Shown here in pieces: positions 1-8,966 of a stretch of DNA of 64,000 bases; position 1 is the stretch's first letter, and the number at the start of each line of letters is the position of its first letter. This stretch comes from Streptomyces sp. NBC_01335 (lineage in GTDB: Bacteria; Actinomycetota; Actinomycetes; Streptomycetales; Streptomycetaceae): NCBI RefSeq assembly GCF_035953295.1, contig NZ_CP108370.1:2046001-2110000 (forward strand), in the 5' to 3' direction. Made by a program: the position numbers and the translations under genes. The notes below the pieces were generated by a model that was given only the letters and a program-made list of their open reading frames with translations, was not told the origin of the DNA and did no database searches.

Positions 1-1059
1 TCGCTCTTCCCGTCGGCGGGCATCTACTCGCCGCTGGGACAGACGTACGAGCCGGTCGACCGCGACCAGCTGATGTACTACAAGGAGGCCAAGGACGGCC
101 AGATCCTCAACGAGGGGATCACCGAGGCCGGCTCCATGGCGGACTTCATCGCCGCGTCCACGTCGTACGCGACGCACGGCGAGACGATGATCCCGTTCTA
201 CATCTTCTACTCGATGTTCGGCTGGCAGCGGACCGGCGACCAGATGTGGCAGCTCGCCGACCAGCTCGGCAAGGGCTTCATCGTCGGCGCCACGGCCGGC
301 CGTACGACCCTGACGGGTGAGGGCCTCCAGCACGCGGACGGCCACTCGCACCTGATCGCGGCCACGAACCCGGCGTCGCTCAACTACGACCCGGCCTTCG
401 CGTACGAGATCGCGGTGATCGTCAAGGAGGGTCTGCGCCGGATGTACGGCGAGCCCGTCGAGGGCGAGGACTCCAACGTCTTCTACTACCTGACGGTCTA
501 CAACGAGCCGAAGCCGCAGCCCGCGATGCCGGAAGGCATCGAGGAGGGCATCGTCAAGGGCCTGTACCGCTTCAAGGAGGGCACGCCGGCCAAGGCCGAC
601 GCGCCGCGCCTGCAGCTGCTGGCCTCCGGTACCGCCATCCACTGGGCCCTGGAGGCCCAGGAGCTGCTGGCCGCCGAGTGGGGCGTCACCGCCGACGTGT
701 GGTCCGCCACCTCGTGGGGCGAGCTGCGCCGCGACGCGCTGGAGGCCGACGCCGCGCTGCTCCGTGGCGAGGAGCGGGTGCCGTACGTGACGCAGGCGCT
801 CGCCGGCGCCCCCGGCCCGGTGCTCGCGGTCAGCGACTGGATGCGCCAGGTTCCGGACCAGATCAGCCAGTGGGTGGAGCAGGACTGGTCCTCGCTCGGT
901 ACGGACGGCTTCGGCCTCTCCGACACCCGTGACGCCGCCCGCCGCCACTTCGGTGTCGACGCGCAGTCGGTCGTCGTCGCGGCCCTGGCCCAGCTCGCCA
1001 AGCGCGGCGAGATCCCGGCCTCCGCGATCAAGGAGGCCCGGGAGCGCTACGGACTCTGA
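1..1059 (+). CDS. aceE: Pyruvate dehydrogenase E1 component, C-terminal part (cut by window start)
   Basis: This is the 3' end of a homodimeric-type E1 subunit, which decarboxylates pyruvate with thiamine diphosphate and passes the acetyl group to the lipoyl arm of E2. The frame is open from base 1, so the start and the ThDP-binding half lie outside the window; 352 residues are visible of roughly 900 in the family. The visible part opens with [12 protein letters not shown] and contains [22 protein letters not shown] and [14 protein letters not shown], which are typical of AceE and not of the alpha/beta-type E1. It ends in the transketolase C-terminal domain. The lipoate genes lipB and lipA, whose products supply the cofactor of the partner E2, lie 7-9 kb downstream. 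Confidence 0.96.
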   Translation, partial: SLFPSAGIYSPLGQTYEPVDRDQLMYYKEAKDGQILNEGITEAGSMADFIAASTSYATHGETMIPFYIFYSMFGWQRTGDQMWQLADQLGKGFIVGATAGRTTLTGEGLQHADGHSHLIAATNPASLNYDPAFAYEIAVIVKEGLRRMYGEPVEGEDSNVFYYLTVYNEPKPQPAMPEGIEEGIVKGLYRFKEGTPAKADAPRLQLLASGTAIHWALEAQELLAAEWGVTADVWSATSWGELRRDALEADAALLRGEERVPYVTQALAGAPGPVLAVSDWMRQVPDQISQWVEQDWSSLGTDGFGLSDTRDAARRHFGVDAQSVVVAALAQLAKRGEIPASAIKEARERYGL

Positions 1060-1084
1060 TCCGTACGCCTGACTCCCGGCCCTG

Positions 1085-1126
1085 AACGCCGTGGCCCCTC
1101 CGGAACACCGGAGGGGCCGCGGCGTT
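1085..1126 (+). terminator. Hairpin terminator after aceE
   Basis: Bases 1085-1103 pair with 1108-1126 around the loop AACA, a 19-bp GC-rich stem with one G-U pair. It starts 26 bases after the aceE stop codon. There is no U-run, as usual for Streptomyces terminators. Confidence 0.8.
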
Positions 1127-1162
1127 CCGCGTGCGCCCTCGGGCTTCGACGAGAATGGGGGT

Positions 1163-2152
1163 ATGCGCGCGGCCCGACTGATCACCATGGTGCTGCTCCT
1201 CCAGTCCCGTCCCGGGATGACCGCGGCCGAGCTGGCGGCGGAGCTGGAGGTGTCGGAGCGGACCGTCGCACGGGACGCGGCCGCGCTCTCCGAGGCGGGC
1301 GTCCCGGTGTACGCGGAGCGCGGCCGCACCGGCGGCTACCACCTGGTCGACGGCTACCGCACCCGGCTCACCGGTCTCGCCCGGGGCGAGGCCGAGGCGC
1401 TCTTCCTCTCCGGGCTGCCCACCGCCCTGCGCGACCTGGGCCTCCAGGACGCCGCGTCCGCCGCCCGGCTCAAGGTGGCCGCCGCCCTGACGCCCTCGCT
1501 GCGGGACACCCCGGACACGGTGGCCCGGCGCTTCCATCTGGACGCCCCGGGCTGGTTCCAGGAGCCGGTGGCCCCCGCGCTGCTGCCCGTCGTGGCGGAG
1601 GCCGTCCGCGACGACCTCACGGTCCGGGCGCGCTACCTCCGGGACGGCGCCGAGGTGGACCGGGCCCTCCTGCCGTACGGGCTCGTGCTGAAGGCGGGCG
1701 TCTGGTACCTCTGCGCCCGGGTCGCGCACCCGGGCGACGCTCCTTCCGCCCAGGGCTTCCGGGTGTACCGGGTCGACCGGTTCGTCTCGGTCGAGCCGGA
1801 CGGCGGGCGGTTCGAGCGGGACGCCGGTTTCGACCTGGCCGGGTTCTGGGCCGCCCGCTCCGCGCGGTTCGCCCGCTCCCTGCTCCGTACCGAGGTGACC
1901 GTACGGATCTCCGGTGCGGGCGCGCGGCGGCTCCCGCACCTGGTGGACCGGGCCGCCGCCGAGGAGGCGCTGGCCGCCGCCGGGCCCCCGGACGGCGAGG
2001 GGCGGTGGACGGTCACCCTGCCGGTGGAGTCGCCGGAGGTGGCGTACGAGCAGCTGCTGGCGCTGGGCGCGGAGGTGGAGGTGCTGGCACCGGCCGCGCT
2101 GCGCGCGCGCTTCCGCGAGGCGGCGGCCCGGATGCGCGGCCTGTACGGGTAG
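1163..2152 (+). CDS. HTH/WYL-domain transcriptional regulator (YafY type)
   Basis: This 329-residue protein has an N-terminal DeoR-type winged helix (about residues 1-55, with TAAELAAELEVSERTVARD as the helix-turn-helix). A WYL domain follows, carrying the diagnostic VWYLCARV near residue 185, and then a C-terminal extension domain. WYL domains in this family bind small ligands or nucleic acid and control the attached DNA-binding domain. The ATG at 1163 was chosen because it begins the HTH directly; an upstream in-frame start at 1091 lies inside the aceE terminator. It stands alone on its strand, 103 bases after aceE. The ligand and target genes cannot be read from the sequence. Confidence 0.88.
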   Translation: MRAARLITMVLLLQSRPGMTAAELAAELEVSERTVARDAAALSEAGVPVYAERGRTGGYHLVDGYRTRLTGLARGEAEALFLSGLPTALRDLGLQDAASAARLKVAAALTPSLRDTPDTVARRFHLDAPGWFQEPVAPALLPVVAEAVRDDLTVRARYLRDGAEVDRALLPYGLVLKAGVWYLCARVAHPGDAPSAQGFRVYRVDRFVSVEPDGGRFERDAGFDLAGFWAARSARFARSLLRTEVTVRISGAGARRLPHLVDRAAAEEALAAAGPPDGEGRWTVTLPVESPEVAYEQLLALGAEVEVLAPAALRARFREAAARMRGLYG

Positions 2153-2235
2153 GGCCTTTCGTCCGGATCGGGCCGGGTCGGCGAGCGGGGGCTCCGCGTG
2201 CGGGGGCCGCCGCCTCGGCCGATGCTGGACCCGTG

Positions 2236-2757
2236 ATGGACGAGACGGAGTTCTGGGAGCTCATCGACACCACCCGCGAGGCCGCCGAGGGCGACCCCGA
2301 GGACCACGCCGAGCTGCTCGTGGAACGGCTGGTGCGGCTGGACCCCGAGACCGTGCTCGACTTCGCCCGGCACTTCGAGGCCCGCTACCACCGCGCGTAC
2401 CGCTGGGACCTGTGGGGTGCCGCTGCCCTGCTGCTCGGCGGCGCGAGCGACGACGCCTTCGACTACTTCCGCTGCTGGCTGATCGGCCAGGGCCGGGAGG
2501 TGTTCGAGGGCGCGCTGCAGGACCCCGACGACCTCGCGGAGCTCTTGGACGACTTCGACGAGGAGGTCGACGGGGACGGCGAGGAGCTGGGCTACGCGGC
2601 CGACGAGGCGTACGAGCAGCTCACCGGTGTCGTCTCGCCGGACCTGGGGCTGCCCCCGCAGGCCCGCGAACCGGCCGGGGTGCCCTTCTCGTTCGAGAAC
2701 GACGAGGTGCTGGCGGCGCGGCTGCCCGCGCTGTGGGAGCGGTTCGGCGAGGGCTGA
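2236..2757 (+). CDS. DUF4240 domain protein
   Basis: This is a 173-residue acidic soluble protein. The N-terminal MDETEFWELID and the following helical region (YRAYRWDLWGAA, FDYFRCWLIGQG) match the DUF4240 family, which is common in Streptomyces and has no known biochemical role. The family sometimes occurs near SMI1/KNR4-like or toxin-immunity genes, but nothing nearby supports that here. A GTG at 2233 directly precedes the ATG at 2236; the ATG was preferred. It has no signal peptide or membrane segment. Confidence 0.8.
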   Translation: MDETEFWELIDTTREAAEGDPEDHAELLVERLVRLDPETVLDFARHFEARYHRAYRWDLWGAAALLLGGASDDAFDYFRCWLIGQGREVFEGALQDPDDLAELLDDFDEEVDGDGEELGYAADEAYEQLTGVVSPDLGLPPQAREPAGVPFSFENDEVLAARLPALWERFGEG

Positions 2758-2783
2758 GCGGCTTCACACGCCGCTCAGCCCTC
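2749..2783. terminator. Bidirectional hairpin between convergent genes
   Basis: Bases 2749-2762 (GAGGGCTGAGCGGC) pair perfectly with 2770-2783 around a 7-base loop. The left arm includes the stop codon of the DUF4240 gene. The hairpin can stop both this gene and the convergent acetyltransferase gene. Confidence 0.8.
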
Positions 2784-2794
2784 GCCACGGGCCT

Positions 2795-3370
2795 TCAGAG
2801 CGCGCGTCCCATCAGCACGTCGTCGACGTACCCGCCGTTCAGGAAGAACTCGCCCGGCAGCACGCCCTCCACGGCGAAGCCCTCGGAGGCGTAGAGCGCG
2901 CGGGCCGGCGTGTTGTGGCCGAGGACGCGCAGGGTGATCCGGTTGGCGCCCTGGCGGCGCGCCTCGGTGAACGCGGCGCGCAGCAGCGCCCGCCCGATGC
3001 CCAGCCCGCGCGCCCGTCCGTCGACGGCGAGGCCCTGGATCTGCCGGACGTGCTGGTGGCAGGCGAGCGGAGTGGGCGCGACCAGGCGGAGGTATCCGGC
3101 CACGCGCGGGGCCTCCCGTGCGACGCGCTCGTCCTCCGGAACGGTTCCTGGAGCCGTCTCGGGCACGGTTCCCGGCGCCGTCTCCGGCACCGTCTCGGCG
3201 ACGAGGATGTCGCGGGGCGAGTGGCGCTCGTCGAAGAACGGCGGGTACGGCGGCTGCGGGCGGGGCTGCACGGCGTGCAGGGTGGACCAGGTCTCCCGGT
3301 CGAGCGCGGCGAGAGCGGGCTCGTCGGAGGGCAGCGCCGGACGTATGGCGTGAAGGCGGAGCGAGGACAT
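2795..3370 (-). CDS. GNAT family N-acetyltransferase
   Basis: This 191-residue protein has the GNAT fold. Residues about 105-145 contain IQGLAVDGRARGLGIGRAL, the acetyl-CoA pyrophosphate-binding motif (R/Q-x-x-G-x-G/A), followed by ITLRVLGHNTPARALYASEGF, the usual beta5-alpha4 region. Substrate cannot be predicted. An in-frame 24-base repeat encodes VPETAPGT twice, in a loop between the N-terminal strand and the acetyl-CoA domain; this probably is a linker. The start at 3370 (MSSLRL) fits the family; a longer frame opens at 3406. It is divergent from the epimerase gene, 65 bases away. Confidence 0.82.
   Translation of the reverse strand: MSSLRLHAIRPALPSDEPALAALDRETWSTLHAVQPRPQPPYPPFFDERHSPRDILVAETVPETAPGTVPETAPGTVPEDERVAREAPRVAGYLRLVAPTPLACHQHVRQIQGLAVDGRARGLGIGRALLRAAFTEARRQGANRITLRVLGHNTPARALYASEGFAVEGVLPGEFFLNGGYVDDVLMGRAL
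3141..3200 (-). repeat. 24-bp in-frame tandem repeat inside the GNAT gene
   Basis: Two near-identical 24-base units lie at 3141-3164 and 3165-3188, with a partial third unit after them. Each encodes VPETAPGT on the minus strand, so changes in copy number would keep the frame. Confidence 0.85.
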
Positions 3371-3435
3371 GGGCGTCACTGTGCCATGCGTGTCCGGGCG
3401 ATCCACGGTCAGGATCCATGGGGCAGGATGAGCCC

Positions 3436-4335
3436 ATGGAGCACTCCCGTATCGCCGTCACCGGATCGACCGGACTCATCGGAGCGGCGCTCGTGCGCTC
3501 GCTGCGGGCCGACGGGCACGAGGTCGTCCGCCTGGTGCGCCGGCCCGCGAAGGCGGGTGACGAGGTCCGGTGGGACCCGCACCGGGGGTACGTCGACGTG
3601 GCCGGGCTGGTCGGCTGCGACGCGGTGGTCCACCTGGCGGGTGCCGGGGTCGGGGACCACCGGTGGACCGAGGCGTACAAGAAGGAGATCCGGGACAGCC
3701 GGGTGCTGGGCACGGCTGCGGTCGCGGAGGCCGTCGCCTCCCTGGACACTCCGCCGAAGGTCCTGGTCTCGGGTTCCGCGATCGGCTACTACGGCGACAC
3801 CGGTGACCGCGCCGTCGACGAGAGCGCCCCTCCCGGCGAGGGGTTCCTGCCCTCGGTGTGCGAGGAGTGGGAGGCCGCCACGGCGCCCGCCGAGGAGGCC
3901 GGCGTCCGGACCGTGCACGCGCGCACCGGGCTGGTCGTCGCCTCGGGCGGTGGCGCCTGGGGCAAGCTCTTCCCGCTGTTCAAGGCCGGGTTGGGCGGGC
4001 GGCTCGGCAACGGCCGCCAGTACTGGAGCTTCATCGCGCTGCACGACCACGTCGCTGCTTTGCGCCATCTGCTCGACACGGAGGCCCTGTCCGGGCCGGT
4101 GAACCTCACCGCGCCCGATCCGGTCACCAACGCGGAGGTGACGGCGGCGATGGGGCGGGTGCTGCACCGGCCGACCCTCTTCACGGCCCCCGCCCCGGCG
4201 CTCCGCCTCGCGCTGGGCGACTTCGCGGAGGACGTGCTGGGCAGCCAGCGGGTGGTCCCGCGCAAGCTGCTGGGCTCCGGCTTCGCCTTCGCCTTCCCCG
4301 GCGTCGTCAGCGCGATCCGCGCGGCCCTGGGCTGA
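3436..4335 (+). CDS. TIGR01777 family NAD(P)-dependent epimerase
   Basis: This 299-residue protein is an extended short-chain dehydrogenase. The N-terminal VTGSTGLIGAALV is the nucleotide-binding glycine motif. VSGSAIGYYGDTGDR near residue 115 carries the YxxxG-type core typical of TIGR01777 proteins (SDR39U1/YfcH/SulA-like), and the last 50 residues (DVLGSQRVVPRKLLGSGFAF) are the DUF1731 tail found in this family. The substrate of the family is unknown. The ATG at 3436 places the beta-alpha-beta motif at residue 8; another ATG at 3418 is in frame. Confidence 0.9.
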   Translation: MEHSRIAVTGSTGLIGAALVRSLRADGHEVVRLVRRPAKAGDEVRWDPHRGYVDVAGLVGCDAVVHLAGAGVGDHRWTEAYKKEIRDSRVLGTAAVAEAVASLDTPPKVLVSGSAIGYYGDTGDRAVDESAPPGEGFLPSVCEEWEAATAPAEEAGVRTVHARTGLVVASGGGAWGKLFPLFKAGLGGRLGNGRQYWSFIALHDHVAALRHLLDTEALSGPVNLTAPDPVTNAEVTAAMGRVLHRPTLFTAPAPALRLALGDFAEDVLGSQRVVPRKLLGSGFAFAFPGVVSAIRAALG

Positions 4336-4349
4336 GGTCTCCCGGCGCC

Positions 4350-4445
4350 CGGAGCACCCGTGCGCGGGCCGGTGCGCAGGGGCCCGTGCCCAGGGCACGT
4401 GCACCGGGAACGTGCGCGGGTGCCCGTGCGACCCCGTGCACCGGT
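4350..4445. repeat. Low-complexity GTGCGC/GTGCAC-rich inverted repeats
   Basis: Downstream of the epimerase gene the motif GTGC(A/G)C and its complement recur many times within 96 bases, giving several overlapping hairpins (for example CCCGTGCCC with GGGCACG). It may terminate transcription of the epimerase gene; no coding frame is convincing here. Confidence 0.55.
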
Positions 4446-4568
4446 GTGTTCGCGCGGGCCACTGTCCAGGTATCGGCCATCCTCCTAGCCTCTTTGGCGA
4501 ACTCGGGCATTCCGGGAGTCAGTCGGGGGCATGAGCCTCCCACCGCTCGCACGACTCGGGGAGGGCAT

Positions 4569-5915
4569 GTGCGCAAGCCCGCACACCACGCGGACGTGGT
4601 CATCATCGGAGCCGGTACAGCCGGCCTGTCAGCCGCCCACCTTCTCGTACGGGCGGGGGTGAGCGTCAGCGTGCTGGAAGCGACACCGTGCGTCGGCGGC
4701 AGACTGGCCACGGACGAGGTGGACGGGTTCCGGCTCGACCGGCTCGGTCCGCTGCTCGGCAGTGTGCCGGAGGAGTTCGGGGACATCCCGGGGCTGGCGC
4801 CCCTGGTGCTCCGCGCGTTCGATCCGGCGGTCGTGGTCCACAACGCCGGGCGCCACTATCGCGCCGGTGGCGTACGAAGCACCAGGGGCGCGTTCAAACC
4901 CGCGCGCGCCCGTTCGAGCGCCCCCGTGGGCGGCGACCGGGCCGCTCCGGCGGGCCGGGGCGGGGCGGTCGGCGAGGCCCTCGACCGTGCCCGGCTCGGG
5001 GCGTCGCTGGCGCGGCTGGCCAACACCTCCACGGCCCGCATCATGGCCAAGCCCGACCGGGCGGCGGAGGCGGCCCTCGCGGCGCGCGGGCTGCCGGCCC
5101 GTACCGTCGACGGATTCCTCCGGCCGCTGCTCGCGGCCCTGCTGAGCGATCCGGAGCTGCGGGTGTCGAGCCGGATCGCGGAACTGGTCCTGCGCGACTG
5201 GGCGCGCGGCCGGCTCCGGGTTCCCGAGGGCGGTTCGGCGGCGCTGCCGAAGCTGCTGGCGTCCACGCTGCCGCCGGACACCGTGCGGACGAACGTCCAG
5301 GTGACGGCCGCGGACACCACGTCCGTGCGCACCAAGGAGCACGGCGAGCTGAGCTGCCGTGCGCTGCTGGTGGCCACCGGCGCGGGGGCCGCCGCCGAGC
5401 TGCTGCCCGGTCTGCGGGTGCCCGGCTTCCACCCGGTGACGGTGGTTCACCACACGGCCCCTGAGGCTCCCCGGACCGGCGCCTCACTGGTACTGGAGGC
5501 GGGCGGGGCGGGTCCGGTCGCGTACTCGGCGGTGATGAGCGAGATCGACCCCACCCGGGCGCCCGAGGGCCGCGCGCTGATCACCTCCGCGGTGCTCGGC
5601 ACTCCGCCGCCCGGTCTGGAGCGTGCGGTGCGCGGTCACCTGGCGGCGCTGTACGGGACGCCCACGGACGACTGGGAGCTGCTGGCCACCCATCACACCG
5701 CCGAGGCGGTCCCGGTGATGACCCCGCCGCACGATCCGAGCCGCCCGGTGCGGGTGCTCGCCGGGCTGTACGTGTGCGGCGACCACCGGGACACCAGCAC
5801 CCTGCGGGGCGCCCTGCACTCGGGCCGACGGGCGGCGGAGGCGATCCTGGCCGACCTCCGGGCGGGGTCCGGGTTCCTGCCGGAGCCGGGGACCACGCTG
5901 TCGGGGGCCGCCTGA
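4569..5915 (+). CDS. FAD-dependent oxidoreductase (amine oxidase/phytoene desaturase-like)
   Basis: This is a 448-residue flavoprotein. VVIIGAGTAGLSAAHLL at residues about 11-27 is the Rossmann dinucleotide motif. CVGGRLATDEVDGFRLD follows, where the GGR motif binds FAD. The C-terminal VLAGLYVCGDHRDTSTLRGALHSGRRAAE is the closing FAD-binding motif of the flavin amine oxidase family. The substrate is unknown. The GTG at 4569 was chosen because GGGGAGG lies just upstream and the Rossmann fold starts at residue 10. Residues about 105-145 are rich in Ala, Arg and Pro (VRSTRGAFKPARARSSAPVG) and look like a disordered insert. No obvious operon partner is present. Confidence 0.87.
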   Translation: MRKPAHHADVVIIGAGTAGLSAAHLLVRAGVSVSVLEATPCVGGRLATDEVDGFRLDRLGPLLGSVPEEFGDIPGLAPLVLRAFDPAVVVHNAGRHYRAGGVRSTRGAFKPARARSSAPVGGDRAAPAGRGGAVGEALDRARLGASLARLANTSTARIMAKPDRAAEAALAARGLPARTVDGFLRPLLAALLSDPELRVSSRIAELVLRDWARGRLRVPEGGSAALPKLLASTLPPDTVRTNVQVTAADTTSVRTKEHGELSCRALLVATGAGAAAELLPGLRVPGFHPVTVVHHTAPEAPRTGASLVLEAGGAGPVAYSAVMSEIDPTRAPEGRALITSAVLGTPPPGLERAVRGHLAALYGTPTDDWELLATHHTAEAVPVMTPPHDPSRPVRVLAGLYVCGDHRDTSTLRGALHSGRRAAEAILADLRAGSGFLPEPGTTLSGAA

Positions 5916-5952
5916 GCACCTCCCCCGTCACGGCGGGGCCGGGTCGCGTCCC

Positions 5953-7689
5953 TCAGCCGAGGGCCGCGATCTGCTCGCGGTACCCGCGCACCGCCGCCGC
6001 GTCGCGGTAGGGCTCCAGCTTGCGCTCGAACTCGCGGACGTACTCCGTCGCCCGGACCGACCGCATCTCCCGTGCCTGCTGGGCCGCCTCGGCACCCAGC
6101 AGGCACGCCTGGTCGAGTTCGCCGAGCCCGAGCCGGGCGGAGGCGAGGACGACCCGGCAGAAGAGCCTGCTCCGGGCGTACGCGGGCGCGCGCAGCTGGA
6201 GCGAGCGCTCGGCGTGCAGGGCGGCGGCCCGGTACTGCTGGAGGTCCCGGTGGCAGTGCGCGAACTCGTCGGCGAGCTGGGCCTCGTCGAAGTTCCGGGC
6301 CCAGTGCGGCGCCTCGTCGCCGGGGCGGGCGGCCTCCAGGGCGCGTTCCGCGCGCGCCAGCGAGACGGCGCTCGCCCGCGCGTCCCCGAGTACGCCGTGC
6401 CCGCGCGCCTCCACCGCGTGCAGCAGCGCCTGGACGGCCGGGGGCGCGGCGGAGCCCACCCCCTGCTGGGCCACCCGGGCGAGCTGGACGGCCTCACGGC
6501 CGTGCCCGAGGTAGACCGCCTGCCGGCTCATCGTGATCAGCACATAGCTGCCGTACGCCCGGTCCCCGGCGGCCTGGGCGAGCCGCAGGGCCTGGACGAA
6601 GTACCGCTGGGCCAGTCCGTGCGCGGCGATGTCGTACGAGGTCCAGCCGGCCAGCCTGGTCAGGTCGGCCGCCGCCGCGAAGAGCCGGCGGCCGGTCGTC
6701 TCGGTGTAGTTGCCCCGGAGCATCGGCTCGGTCTCGTGCTCCAGGTACCGGATCAGGGCCTGGCGGGCGTGTCCGCCGCCGTAGGCGTGGTCGAGCGAGC
6801 GGAAGAGTTCACCGACCGAGCGCAGGGCCGCCACGTCGCCGTTGCCGACGCGCTGGCCGGACGCCCGCTCGGTCTGCCGCTGGCGGGGCACCGCGGGGCG
6901 CGGGGTTCCTGCGGGGGCCGTACCCGTACTCCCGTCGGGGGCGTGGGTGTGGCCCGGGGCGGGCGCGTGGCCCGGGGCGGGGCGCCGGCCGCCGATCCAG
7001 GCGCCCCCGACGGGGGTCCCGGGGGCCTGGGCTCCGGGTGCTCCGGGCGTGCCCGCTCCGGGGCTAGCGGCGCCGCCCGGTCCGGGGAGGGTGCCCGTCC
7101 GGGTGCCCGCCCGCGCGTCCCGGAGCGGGCCGCCGGCGGGGGCGGCGCCGGGCCGTCCCGGCCGGGCACCCTCGCCGTGGGGTCCCTGGCCTCCTGCGGC
7201 GCCGGTGGCCGGGGCCGGGTGGTCGCCCCGGGAGACGGACTCGTCGGCCTGGCCGATCAGCCAGTCCCGGCTGGGAACCACCAGCCCGGCCGGGGTGAAG
7301 GCGATCTTGCGGAGGTCCGCCTGGTTGCCCGAGTCCTTGCGCCAGAGTCCGCTGACGATGTCGACGGCCTCGGCCGGGGTCGAGGCGAACTCCAGGCCGG
7401 CGTAGACGGGCGCGCAGGCGTCCAGGCCGAGGTCCTGGGCGGTGAGCCGGCGGCCGAGGCGCCGGGTGAACACCTCGGCGATCAGGGCGGGGGTGGTTCC
7501 GCGCGGCTGCTGGCCGCGCAGCCAGCGGGTCACCGAGGTCTTGTCGTACCGCAGGTCGAGGCCGTGCTCCAGCCCCAGCTGGTCCACCCGTCGGGCCAGG
7601 CCCGCGTGGGAGAAGCCGGCCTCCGCGATGAGTGCGGCGAGTCTGCGGTTCGGGGGGTGCGGGGTGCGCTGCGGGGGTCGTTCCGACAT
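5953..7689 (-). CDS. HTH- and TPR-containing regulator, NsdA-like
   Basis: This is a 578-residue cytoplasmic regulator. Residues about 15-85 form a Cro/XRE-like helix-turn-helix region (LAALIAEAGFSHAGLARRV, then KTSVTRWLRGQQPRG). Residues about 150-285 are an extremely Gly/Pro/Ala-rich, probably disordered stretch. The C-terminal 290 residues are helical tetratricopeptide-like repeats (YFVQALRLAQAAGDRAYGSYVL, ALHAERSLQLRAP). This layout matches the Streptomyces NsdA-like family; NsdA itself is a negative regulator of development and antibiotic production, but equivalence is not shown. It lies divergent from lipB. An AGGAGA lies 10 bases before the ATG. Confidence 0.72.
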   Translation of the reverse strand: MSERPPQRTPHPPNRRLAALIAEAGFSHAGLARRVDQLGLEHGLDLRYDKTSVTRWLRGQQPRGTTPALIAEVFTRRLGRRLTAQDLGLDACAPVYAGLEFASTPAEAVDIVSGLWRKDSGNQADLRKIAFTPAGLVVPSRDWLIGQADESVSRGDHPAPATGAAGGQGPHGEGARPGRPGAAPAGGPLRDARAGTRTGTLPGPGGAASPGAGTPGAPGAQAPGTPVGGAWIGGRRPAPGHAPAPGHTHAPDGSTGTAPAGTPRPAVPRQRQTERASGQRVGNGDVAALRSVGELFRSLDHAYGGGHARQALIRYLEHETEPMLRGNYTETTGRRLFAAAADLTRLAGWTSYDIAAHGLAQRYFVQALRLAQAAGDRAYGSYVLITMSRQAVYLGHGREAVQLARVAQQGVGSAAPPAVQALLHAVEARGHGVLGDARASAVSLARAERALEAARPGDEAPHWARNFDEAQLADEFAHCHRDLQQYRAAALHAERSLQLRAPAYARSRLFCRVVLASARLGLGELDQACLLGAEAAQQAREMRSVRATEYVREFERKLEPYRDAAAVRGYREQIAALG

Positions 7690-7979
7690 CTGCGGTGCGG
7701 TCTCCTGCCTTGCCTGGGCCGGGCGTGGCAGCCCTTGGGGAACGGCGCGAATTTAGCGGCCCCAGGAGCGGCCCCGGCGGCGTTCGCTCCACGTTCATCC
7801 GATCGTGTGAGGAGTACCGATCACGCTGACGAAACGACCTGCCGGACCGTCCGGTCCTGGACGGTCGTACAGTGATTCGGGCGCGATCAGTGTGGACGGT
7901 GACCGCGATCAGTGCACGGTGACGACGGGCGGAAGGCACCCCTCCGGCTCCCTGTCACCACGAGTAGGGAGGCATCGCC
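7690..7979. promoter_or_regulatory. Divergent intergenic region, NsdA-like gene / lipB
   Basis: This 290-base region separates two divergent genes and must hold both promoters. Its lipB-proximal part carries two direct copies of CGCGATCAGTG at 7882-7892 and 7904-7914, each followed by a CGGTGAC motif (22-base spacing). This could be a regulator site; no known consensus was matched. No small gene was supported. Confidence 0.5.
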
Positions 7980-8783
7980 GTGAGCGAGCTGCGATTTGTC
8001 CGGCTGGGTTTCGGCCCGGAGGCCGTCGAGTACACGGAGGCCTGGCAGAAGCAGCGCGAGCTGCACGCCGCGCGCTTCGAGGAGACCGTCCCGGACACCT
8101 GTCTGCTGCTGGAGCACCAGTCCGTCTACACGGCGGGGCGGCGCACCACCGACAGCGAGCGGCCGCTGGACGGCACCCCCGTCATCGACGTGGACCGCGG
8201 CGGCAAGATCACCTGGCACGGTCCGGGCCAGCTCGTCGGTTACCCGATCCAGAAGCTGCCGCGCCCCGTCGACGTCGTGGCGCACGTGCGCCGGCTGGAG
8301 GAGGCGCTGATCCGCGCCGCCGCCGAGTTCGGCGTGACGACCAGCCGGGTCGAGGGGCGCAGCGGGGTCTGGGTGCTGGGCGACCCGGTCGAGCAGCGGC
8401 CGTCGCTCGGTGGCCTGTCGCTGGACTTCGACCCCCGGCTGACCGACGAGGAGTTCGACCCGCGGCTCGACGGCCCCGAGTACGCCCCCTCCAACGCCGG
8501 GCAGCGCCGCGAGGACCGCAAGCTGGCCGCCATCGGCATCCGGGTCGCCAAGGGCGTCACCATGCACGGCTTCGCGCTGAACGTGAACCCGGACAACACC
8601 TCCTTCGACCGGATCGTGCCGTGCGGCATCCGCGACGCGGGGGTGACCTCGCTCGCGTACGAGCTGGGGCGCGACCTCACGATCGCGGAGGCCCTCCCGG
8701 TCGTCGAGAAGCACCTGCGCGACGTCCTGGAGAACGCCGAGCTCGCGCCTCGCGAGGTGGCGACCGCTCCCGCCACCGCCTGA
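7980..8783 (+). CDS. lipB: Octanoyl-[acyl carrier protein]:protein N-octanoyltransferase
   Basis: LipB moves the octanoyl group from acyl carrier protein to the lipoyl-domain lysine of E2 proteins and the glycine-cleavage H protein. The 267-residue protein has the family signatures: [16 protein letters not shown] (residues 74-89), the catalytic lysine 181 in [12 protein letters not shown], and the catalytic cysteine 215 in [14 protein letters not shown]. Residues about 134-178 form an insert relative to enterobacterial LipB, which is usual in Streptomyces. GTG start at 7980 is preceded by GGGAGG. lipA follows on the same strand. Confidence 0.96.
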   Translation: MSELRFVRLGFGPEAVEYTEAWQKQRELHAARFEETVPDTCLLLEHQSVYTAGRRTTDSERPLDGTPVIDVDRGGKITWHGPGQLVGYPIQKLPRPVDVVAHVRRLEEALIRAAAEFGVTTSRVEGRSGVWVLGDPVEQRPSLGGLSLDFDPRLTDEEFDPRLDGPEYAPSNAGQRREDRKLAAIGIRVAKGVTMHGFALNVNPDNTSFDRIVPCGIRDAGVTSLAYELGRDLTIAEALPVVEKHLRDVLENAELAPREVATAPATA

Positions 8784-8966
8784 CCGGCGGCGACCCCGAG
8801 GCCGTCGTACGGGCCCCCGGGGCGTACGCCGCCCACGTGGTTCGGCCGTACGGGGAATAGCCCCCGTCGGCCACAGGTTGGCCGGACGTAAGGCCGTGCG
8901 AATGACGGGCGTACCCTGGTGTTCGCCGAAGATTCCAATGCAGTGAAAGCAAAGGGGAGTGCCGGA

